The position numbers and the translations under genes are program-made. From assembly GCA_964468125.1 (NCBI GenBank), contig CAYXVF010000014.1:16037-80036 (forward strand): a stretch of 64,000 nt of DNA. Direction: 5' to 3'. Below the pieces are notes generated by a model. It searched no databases. It was not told where the DNA came from and was given only the letters and a program-made list of their open reading frames with translations. This DNA comes from CAYXVF01 sp964468125 (GTDB taxonomy: Bacteria; Myxococcota; XYA12-FULL-58-9; CAYXVF01). Positions 27,679 to 33,975 of the stretch are shown in pieces (positions within the stretch are counted from its first letter, which is position 1; every line of letters begins with the position of its first letter).

Positions 27679-30000
27679 TCAGCGCTGCGCCAACGGCCGG
27701 CACATGCTGAAGTCGAGCTCGTAGTTCCCTAGCTCGTCTCGCCAGTACTCGCCTTCATAGGGCCAATACAACCGCTCGTCGTCCACTACGGTTTGCGCCA
27801 CGGCCGGTACGATCTCGTCGTTGACCTCTTCGCCGCGCATCTGCCGTTCGATCTTGTCGCGCTCACTGCGGGTGACCTCGATCTGAATTCGGATCGCCTG
27901 GGCGAGGAGATCCTTCAGCGCGTAAAGCTCGCGCTCGAACACCTTTCGTGTGATTTCACCGGCCTCGGAGCTTCGCTTCACCGCCAGGGTGGCGAGCTCG
28001 TCCTGAAGCTCGATCCCCATCTGGCTCTGCCGAAACTCTGCGTCCATTTCATCGTAGAGGGCGCGCTGTTCCCGAGCCTGCCCGACCACATCGCGCGACA
28101 CCTGAATGTCCGGGTCGTTGAGCGCGAAGCTCACCACGCGGGCCGTGACGTCATCCGCTTCGCTCTCGCCACTGAGGGACTGAAGCGTGGAAATCTTCTG
28201 ATAGAGCTCCTGAGGGTCTTGGTCGCTCGTGGCCACCCTTTCGATTTCCTTCATGACGCGCGTGAAGCGGGTCAGAAAGGTTTCGACGATGTCGCGGGTC
28301 TCTTCATAGCGACAGGCTTCGTAGTAGATGATCGCCTTGACGAGCTTCGACTCGGGAAAATACTCCTGCTCGAAGAAGGGTGAATGAAGGGTGAGCAGGT
28401 TTCCTAGCGCTTTCTCGAAGTCGCCCCGCTGGTAATAGGCCCAGCTCGCCTCGTAGAGAGAGGTCAGCCAATTCGAGCTGTCCCGATCGATTTGATCGAA
28501 GTAGTAGGCGCTCCGGTCGAACTGCTTGTACTCGTAATGAATGCGCGCGAGCTGTAGAAACGCTGCTTCGCGCAGCGTCGGGTCGAGACGATCGGTCGTT
28601 CGAGGGTCGAGGAGACGCACGACAGTTTGAAAGGACTCCACGGCTGCTTGATCGGCACCGTCGAGGTACTGAAGAACTCCCTTCAAATAGGTCCCGTCCG
28701 GGAAGAAGCGGCTCGTCTCGTCCAACTGCCCCACGTAGTCGAGGGCCAAGCGAATCGCTTCTTTTTCCGTGGTGGGGAGCTCCTGGCGCACGACACCTTG
28801 CTCCGCGGGCTTTGCTTCACCTCCTCCACCGAAGTCAAAAGCGCCACCGTCGTCGCCACCGTCGTCGCCACCACCGCCGCCAAAATCAAAGCCTCCGCTG
28901 CCACCACCGGCGTCGCCAGCACCGCCGTCGCCCGCCCCAAAGTCGAACCCGCCGCCGGCGCCACCTCCTCCTCCGCCGCCGAAGTCAAAGCCTTCGCCGG
29001 TGCTCACCGCGTCTTCGAGGCCCGTGAAATCGAAGCCCTCCGTTTGCTTCTTCAAGGCGGCGAGCTGCTCGGCATTCTGGCGGTCGAGAGCAAACTCATT
29101 GGCTTGCAGGAAGAGGTACTTGGCCATCAAGAAGTTGAACTCGTTCCGGTAAGCCTTCGGGAACTTCACGTTGCGGAACTTGGCGAGCTGAGCCAGGACC
29201 GGCATTTCATCGGCCATCTTGCGACTGATGAAGAACAGCCACTCGATAGACTTGCGAAAACGACCGTGCGAGGGGCCCGAGTTGAGAATCTGCTCGAAGC
29301 GGGAGAGCGAGGCGTCCAGGAAGCCGAGTTTATAGAGCGCTTTGGCGAGCTGGTACTGCGATTCGTCTTTGAACTCCGCGAACTTCTCGTCTTCGAGGAA
29401 GTAGCGAAACTCCATCGCGGCGTTCGCGAATTCCTCGTCGGACATCATCTCCATCGCCGTGTCGAAGCGCGCCTTCTCGGGCGTATCGCCGCCCATGGTG
29501 GCGGTGTCGAGCTCGAGCTCCTCAAAGCTGATCTCCCCGCCGTCGCCGCCGAGATCACCGAGGTCGACGGCCTCACCAAAATCGAAGCCCTCTTCCGGCT
29601 GCGTCTCGGTAGAGGGGTCCGCGAGAAGCTCCTCTTTCGCCGCCTCTGAGTCGCTGTCCACGGTCGAGAGGTCGAGAACCGGCGGCGGTGCCGGGGCAGC
29701 CGGAGGCGGGGCATTGAGATCGAGGGCGGGTGCTTCCTTCTCTGCGTCCGGCGCGCTGTTTGTTTCTGCTGTTTCTGCCGTTTCTTCGGTCTTCTTGCGG
29801 CGTTTCTTCCGACGCTTCTTCTTGTTCTTCTTGTTCTTGCGCCGCTTCTTGCCGTCTTGTGCAACTCGTGTAACCCGCTCGCCCTCCTCGGCTCTTGCCG
29901 TCGCGTGGCTGTCGACTACGACCGGAGCCATCGCTTCGCTAGGCAATGCGAAGACGACGAGGAGGAGAGTGACGCTGAGGGTCAGCAAGATGTGTCGCAT
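27679..30000 (-). CDS. gltC: GltC-like periplasmic TPR protein with polybasic and FDFG-rich segments
   Basis: Exported protein of 773 aa. Signal peptide with core LLTLSVTLLLVVFALPSEA, then a polybasic tract at about 48-75 (KKRRKNKKNKKKRRKKRRKK), an acidic linker, a first TPR-like region (about 170-330), a Gly-rich insert with repeated GFDFGGGG-like words (about 330-405), a second TPR-like region (about 420-640) and a helical C-terminal part. In M. xanthus GltC is the periplasmic partner of barrels GltA and GltB; here the gene follows those two barrel genes directly (24 nt), which supports the name. Ribosome-binding site GGAG lies 6 nt before the ATG. Confidence 0.82.
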   Translation of the reverse strand: MRHILLTLSVTLLLVVFALPSEAMAPVVVDSHATARAEEGERVTRVAQDGKKRRKNKKNKKKRRKKRRKKTEETAETAETNSAPDAEKEAPALDLNAPPPAAPAPPPVLDLSTVDSDSEAAKEELLADPSTETQPEEGFDFGEAVDLGDLGGDGGEISFEELELDTATMGGDTPEKARFDTAMEMMSDEEFANAAMEFRYFLEDEKFAEFKDESQYQLAKALYKLGFLDASLSRFEQILNSGPSHGRFRKSIEWLFFISRKMADEMPVLAQLAKFRNVKFPKAYRNEFNFLMAKYLFLQANEFALDRQNAEQLAALKKQTEGFDFTGLEDAVSTGEGFDFGGGGGGGAGGGFDFGAGDGGAGDAGGGSGGFDFGGGGGDDGGDDGGAFDFGGGGEAKPAEQGVVRQELPTTEKEAIRLALDYVGQLDETSRFFPDGTYLKGVLQYLDGADQAAVESFQTVVRLLDPRTTDRLDPTLREAAFLQLARIHYEYKQFDRSAYYFDQIDRDSSNWLTSLYEASWAYYQRGDFEKALGNLLTLHSPFFEQEYFPESKLVKAIIYYEACRYEETRDIVETFLTRFTRVMKEIERVATSDQDPQELYQKISTLQSLSGESEADDVTARVVSFALNDPDIQVSRDVVGQAREQRALYDEMDAEFRQSQMGIELQDELATLAVKRSSEAGEITRKVFERELYALKDLLAQAIRIQIEVTRSERDKIERQMRGEEVNDEIVPAVAQTVVDDERLYWPYEGEYWRDELGNYELDFSMCRPLAQR

Positions 30001-30024
30001 CGGGACTCCATGAACCAGATCGCG

Positions 30025-30741
30025 TCAGAGCTGCTCGCGCTCAAACTCACCCGGAACATAAAACGCGAGCCCCATCGTGAACGTCAGAAGGTTCTGCAAC
30101 GCGTCATCGTTGGGGTCCACGTCTGCGGTCCGGGCCATCGTGAAAATCTGATCTCGCAGCTCGACTCGGAACGCGAGCCAGTCATTCAGGAAATAGTGTT
30201 GCCCGATGGCGACGGTTCCCGCAATCGCCGGGTCTCCCTGGTTCAGACCCACAACACCGCCACCTACCGACACGAACGTATCAAAGTGGAGAACGCTCTC
30301 CGCGAACAGGGAGAGCTTTCCATAGAAAGGCGCCCAGGAAAGCTCGAGAAAGCCGCCGTAAGCCGCGCGGTCGAACTCGGTGCTGAATTCTCCTACCCCA
30401 CCCGCCACGCCGACTTCGTTGTCGAGAGCGACCGAATAGTAGCCGCTCGCTCCAATCGCGAGGGATTCGAGCACGTGGTAGTGGAGCCCAACCCCGAGCA
30501 GAATGTGGTCGTAGAAGGGGTCATTGAGCGACAAACCGATCGTCGGAGCCACCTGAAGCCGCCCTTCTTTTCGAAAGGTGCGTCGGGTCACGCTCGGAAT
30601 TCGGTCGGCGAGGGTTTCCTCACGCTCCTCTTCGATGATCGCCGTTTCCTCGTCACGCCCCTCCTCCTCTTGTGCGAGTGCGGACGTCGCACAGAGCAGC
30701 GGTACGAGCAGCGCGGCTGCGGCAAGTGAATAGGCTCTCAT
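30025..30741 (-). CDS. gltA: GltA-like outer-membrane beta-barrel
   Basis: Exported protein of 238 aa: signal peptide ending in SALAQ, a short very acidic segment (EEEGRDEETAIIEEEREE), then a barrel domain of the myxobacterial outer-membrane type (VAPTIGLSLNDPFYDHILLGVGLHYHVLES). It is clearly a paralogue of the next gene upstream: both have the LSLND.FY.H motif, a central Y.K.SLF..S.LHF/D strand and a LNDW/LSDWFALR.E segment. Named GltA because two such barrels precede gltC, as in M. xanthus; which of the two is GltA or GltB cannot be settled from sequence. It overlaps the upstream gene by 4 nt (ATGA). Confidence 0.78.
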   Translation of the reverse strand: MRAYSLAAAALLVPLLCATSALAQEEEGRDEETAIIEEEREETLADRIPSVTRRTFRKEGRLQVAPTIGLSLNDPFYDHILLGVGLHYHVLESLAIGASGYYSVALDNEVGVAGGVGEFSTEFDRAAYGGFLELSWAPFYGKLSLFAESVLHFDTFVSVGGGVVGLNQGDPAIAGTVAIGQHYFLNDWLAFRVELRDQIFTMARTADVDPNDDALQNLLTFTMGLAFYVPGEFEREQL

Positions 30742-31634
30742 AGGAACGAATACTCGAAGGTCGGAGGAATGAAGAAGCTCGCCCCGAGGTAGAGCATGAA
30801 GAAGCTCTGGACGTCAGAGCGTTCCACCCGGTTGACGGTTTGGTTCGTGACGTAGACGTGGTTGCGCCCTTCGAGCCGCAACGCGAACCAATCACTCAAG
30901 AACGTGCGCTGTCCCAGGCCGAAGTTCGCAGCCGGCTCAACGTCACCGTCGAGCGCACTCGCGATCCCCAAACCGCCGGTTCCGTAGAACTCGAAGTGGA
31001 GAATACTCGAGTCGAACAGGCTCACTTTTCCGTAAATGGGTATCCAGTAGAAATCGAGGTGGCCGAACAGTTTCGGTTGCTCAAACTGCCCAGGAACGCT
31101 GGTCAATCCCTGGCGGACCGCGTCGACATTGCTCGTTTCCAGATTGGCGTAGAGATAGTCCACACCTACGCCGATCCCAAAGGAATCCTGCGGGTAGTAG
31201 ATGAGCGAGCCACCCACCGCGAGATGCTGATAAAACGCGTCGTTGAGCGAGAGACTCGCAAACGGCGCAAGCTCGAGACGACCGCGCTTGAGAACTGATT
31301 TTCGCGGCACCGCCTTGATCTTGTCGAGACTCGCGGGGCTCGGACCGGTCGCCTCGCTCGTCTCCTCCGCGGGGGCTGGGCCCGGCTCATCCAGTCCCGG
31401 CTCGTCGATCCCCGGCCCATCGATCTCGGGCTCGACCTCCGCCGGCTCATCGATCGGCGCGTCGGGTTCGTCGTCTACCGACGGTTGGGAGTCGGGCTCG
31501 GGTGCAGCCTCTTCCTCAGCTGGCTTCTCCTCCGCGGTCTCTCCAAAGTCCAAGAGGTCTTCTTGGGCGGACGCGGTGTCCAGCGCAAAACACAACGCGC
31601 CGGCGAAGGCGACCGCACTCAGCGCTTTGTTCAT
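30738..31634 (-). CDS. gltB: GltB-like outer-membrane beta-barrel, first gene of the glt operon
   Basis: Exported protein of 298 aa. Signal peptide ends TASAQ; an unusually long acidic Pro/Glu/Asp linker (about residues 25-90, with DEPAEVEPEIDGPGIDEPG) precedes a barrel domain homologous to the following gene (LSLNDAFYQHLAVGGSLIYY, YGKVSLFDSSILHFEFYG, FLSDWFALRLEGRNH). The C terminus ends in hydrophobic/aromatic residues (FEYSFL). ATG 31634 is preferred, with GGGGAG 12 nt upstream; a GTG at 31664 would add ten residues. A well-formed vegetative promoter lies about 50 nt upstream, so this is the head of the cluster. The GltA/GltB names are provisional. Confidence 0.78.
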   Translation of the reverse strand: MNKALSAVAFAGALCFALDTASAQEDLLDFGETAEEKPAEEEAAPEPDSQPSVDDEPDAPIDEPAEVEPEIDGPGIDEPGLDEPGPAPAEETSEATGPSPASLDKIKAVPRKSVLKRGRLELAPFASLSLNDAFYQHLAVGGSLIYYPQDSFGIGVGVDYLYANLETSNVDAVRQGLTSVPGQFEQPKLFGHLDFYWIPIYGKVSLFDSSILHFEFYGTGGLGIASALDGDVEPAANFGLGQRTFLSDWFALRLEGRNHVYVTNQTVNRVERSDVQSFFMLYLGASFFIPPTFEYSFL

Positions 31635-31687
31635 GGTGGTCTTGGACTCCCCGTTGACGGTCACCCGTGCGGATTACGAGCAAAGGG

Positions 31688-31716
31688 AGGCTAACGGGGG
31701 TCCGATTGGGTGTCAA
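31688..31716 (-). promoter_or_regulatory. vegetative promoter of the glt cluster
   Basis: On the minus strand a perfect TTGACA (31716-31711) is followed by a 17-nt spacer and TAGCCT (31693-31688), a good match to vegetative promoters of Deltaproteobacteria. The predicted start point near 31681 leaves a leader of about 47 nt before the ATG at 31634. It lies in the 146-nt divergent gap shared with a lipoprotein operon. Confidence 0.7.
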
Positions 31717-31780
31717 TTCATTCGCCTGCGCCGCTCGCTTGCTCCCGATTCGAGCGGCGTGGTACCGGGAGACGACTGCC

Positions 31781-32218
31781 ATGAGCTTCCGGATTCACCT
31801 GCTCGCCCTCGCCGCTCCGCTGCTCGTCTTCGGATGCGACGACACCGACATCGGCCAGGACTGCCCCGAGCTCGAGGCGGTAGAAGGACCTTCCGGAGGC
31901 GGCGGTCAGACGGTCACCCAAGAGGTGGTCGCGGTAGACCCGCGGTTTCCGTGCGATGATCTCATCTGCATCGCAACCAACGGCATTGCCGGGTACTGTT
32001 CGAAGAAATGTCGAAGCGACGTCTCGTGCCCGCCCGCCTTCGAGTGCCGAACGGTGCAACCGATCGGCGAGTTCGCGAACGACCAGTTCTGTGCATGGAA
32101 GGCCTGCTCCAGCGATGATGATTGCGGTGACGCAGACACCTACTGCTGTCGCGAAGACAACGGGTCAGACCCGGTCAATGAGGTGAGGTTGTGCGGATTC
32201 AGAGACGAAGACTGCTGA
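31781..32218 (+). CDS. small Cys-rich lipoprotein
   Basis: Lipoprotein of 145 aa. Leader SFRIHLLALAAPLLVFGC ends in a lipobox; the mature part begins DDTDIGQDC and contains about a dozen Cys in patterns such as CIATNGIAGYCSKKC and CPPAFEC, suggesting a disulfide-stabilised extracytoplasmic domain. The start ATG 31781 gives a complete lipoprotein signal; longer upstream frames do not. First of three overlapping genes for lipoproteins, divergent from the glt cluster. The next gene is a distant paralogue (shared DD/EDIG..C start and CI.....G.NPYC..KC-like core). No known function. Confidence 0.82.
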   Translation: MSFRIHLLALAAPLLVFGCDDTDIGQDCPELEAVEGPSGGGGQTVTQEVVAVDPRFPCDDLICIATNGIAGYCSKKCRSDVSCPPAFECRTVQPIGEFANDQFCAWKACSSDDDCGDADTYCCREDNGSDPVNEVRLCGFRDEDC

Positions 32219-32958
32219 GCACCACCGTGCTCGTGGTGAGCTTCGCGGTTGCCGGGTGCAATGACGAAGACATCGGAAACGCGTGCGGCGATGATCCGAC
32301 CGACATTTTCGCCAGTCCGATCGACGGCGAAGAGCCCGTCAGTGAAATCGTCCGCCTTCAGCGCGACCGTGCTTGCGAAACGTTCCAGTGCATCGCCCAC
32401 TCGGGCTTGAACCCTTATTGCACGAAAACGTGTACCTTGGACGAGAACACCGTCGGTGACTCGTGCAACAACGACGCGGACTGCGACCCTGTCTTTGGTG
32501 ACCCGAGGGAAAACAAGTATTGCGTCAACAACACCTGCATCGACGACGATTGTCCCGCTGGCTTTGTGTGTCGCGAGCTGCAGGCGGTCGGCACAACAGC
32601 GGGCGAGATGTACTGCGTACGGCAAACCTGTGAGAATAACGTCGACTGCGGAGATCTCGGCAACGTGGAGTGCCGGAGCCTCGGCTGCTACGACGAGTGC
32701 TTCTCCGACACCGCTTCGCTGATCGTCGACACGGACGCCGGAACGGTCAGCTGCCCGCAAGAATCGAACAATATGTTCACCTGCGATCCATTCGAGGACC
32801 TCCCCTGCGCCTGTCCTGGCGGCGCGGAGAGCTGCAGCGATGAAGACCTTCAGTGTCAGCCACAAGGACTGCCGCTGCCTTGGCCGACGGCAACGGTGGC
32901 CCAGCGCGGAGTATGCTTTGGTGTGGAACAAGATCTTCCGGCCGGAGGTACGAATTGA
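32191..32958 (+). CDS. Cys-rich lipoprotein, paralogue of the preceding gene
   Basis: Lipoprotein of 255 aa with signal LLSTTVLVVSFAVAGC and a mature start NDEDIGNAC resembling the upstream protein. It has some 20 Cys in CxxDxDC-like spacing (CNNDADCDPVFG, CENNVDCGDLG). Such secreted Cys-rich lipoproteins are frequent in Myxococcota, and their roles are mostly unknown. Start is GTG 32191 with GAGGTGAG just upstream; it overlaps the preceding gene by 28 nt and the following one by 4, so the three are one transcription unit. Confidence 0.82.
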   Translation: MRIQRRRLLSTTVLVVSFAVAGCNDEDIGNACGDDPTDIFASPIDGEEPVSEIVRLQRDRACETFQCIAHSGLNPYCTKTCTLDENTVGDSCNNDADCDPVFGDPRENKYCVNNTCIDDDCPAGFVCRELQAVGTTAGEMYCVRQTCENNVDCGDLGNVECRSLGCYDECFSDTASLIVDTDAGTVSCPQESNNMFTCDPFEDLPCACPGGAESCSDEDLQCQPQGLPLPWPTATVAQRGVCFGVEQDLPAGGTN

Positions 32959-33533
32959 GAAACTTCTTCGCAATCGTGCTGGCAGTCGCTCTGTGCGCGT
33001 GCTCGAGTAGCTCTCCCTCCGAGCGCGCGAAGCCCGCCGAAGCGCCAGAGGAACCCGCCACTCAAGCTGAGGCAAAAACCCCGGCGGAAGGCGACGGCGC
33101 GCCTCGCGAGGCAGGCGAGCCAGGCTCCGACGAGCCTCCGGTCGACCAGACGCCCACGGTGACGTTTCACACAGAGGGAGGCGACGTCGTGGTCGCCGTC
33201 GAGATCGCTGCGGACGTCATCTCGCGCAAGCGGGGGATGATGTACCGCGAAAACCTCGAGGAGGATCGGGGCATGGTCTTCGTATTCGACTCAGAGGACG
33301 TCCATCCGTTCTGGATGAAGAACACCTACATCGCCCTAGACATGATCCATCTCGACCGAAACCTCCAGGTCGTTGGGATCGTGGAGGAAGCGGAGCCGCT
33401 CACCCTCTCGCAGCGCAAGATCGACAAGCCTTCCAAGTATGTCGTTGAGGTCGTAGGCGGCTTTGCTGACAAGCATGGAATCACGACGACGACACGCGCC
33501 TCGCTCGCCAACGTCCCGAGCGAGCCGCGGTGA
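32955..33533 (+). CDS. DUF192-domain lipoprotein
   Basis: Lipoprotein of 192 aa: signal with core FFAIVLAVALCAC, a Pro/Ala/Glu linker (about 20-65), then a DUF192 domain (RGMMYRENLEEDRGMVFVF, HPFWMKNTYIALDMIHLD, VVGIVEEAEPLT). DUF192 proteins are small exported beta-barrel-like domains of unknown biochemical role. The start is TTG, overlapping the previous stop as TTGA, with a strong GGAGG 7 nt upstream. A longer ATG-started frame exists but would destroy the lipoprotein signal and overlap the neighbour heavily. Confidence 0.88.
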   Translation: MRNFFAIVLAVALCACSSSSPSERAKPAEAPEEPATQAEAKTPAEGDGAPREAGEPGSDEPPVDQTPTVTFHTEGGDVVVAVEIAADVISRKRGMMYRENLEEDRGMVFVFDSEDVHPFWMKNTYIALDMIHLDRNLQVVGIVEEAEPLTLSQRKIDKPSKYVVEVVGGFADKHGITTTTRASLANVPSEPR

Positions 33534-33535
33534 GC

Positions 33536-33931
33536 TCAGTCGCCGACGATCAGTTTGCGATAGAGGTGCTCGCCGAGAGACTCGACCATTAGCGCGGCGA
33601 CCTGTTCCTCGAACTGTGTGCGGTCCGCTTCTACATCGAAGATGAAGCGAATTCCCATGCCCATCGCTTGGACCTCTGGGTTCTGGACCTCCTCGGGCTT
33701 GTTGGTCCAAATCACCTCACCCTTGAGCTCGAAGGGCCTTTCTCGCTTGGGGAGCGTGAGCTTGAAAAGAAACTCCGTGCCTACCGGCAGCGGGCGCTCG
33801 GTCTTGATGAAGGTCCCGCCCTTGGAGATGTTCTTGGTGTAGTCCGCGAAGAACGTGTTCATCTTCTTGTACTCGACCTTGAGCTCGATGGGAGCCCGGG
33901 GGCCGTCGCGGCGCTCGTGAGTGTCTGTCAC
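33536..33931 (-). CDS. PilZ-domain protein (myxobacterial TIGR02266 type)
   Basis: Cytoplasmic protein of 131 aa consisting of one PilZ domain. The RxxxR motif (RDGPR near the N terminus) and the [D/N]xSxxG motif (NISKGG) are both present, so c-di-GMP binding is plausible. The ISKGGTFIKTERPLPVGTEF stretch is typical of the domain expanded in myxobacteria (TIGR02266), to which PlpA, which affects motility polarity in M. xanthus, also belongs. Start is placed at GTG 33931 because the conserved region begins just after it; the ribosome-binding site is weak. It converges on the DUF192 gene, with 2 nt between stops. Confidence 0.85.
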   Translation of the reverse strand: MTDTHERRDGPRAPIELKVEYKKMNTFFADYTKNISKGGTFIKTERPLPVGTEFLFKLTLPKRERPFELKGEVIWTNKPEEVQNPEVQAMGMGIRFIFDVEADRTQFEEQVAALMVESLGEHLYRKLIVGD

Positions 33932-33975
33932 CGCGCAAATGTATGACCGACCGCGCGGACGGGTCAACGAAAGGG

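Noticed and set aside
28627..29649. 340-aa plus-strand frame opposite gltC
   Set aside because: Low-complexity mirror of the GltC Gly-rich insert and helices.
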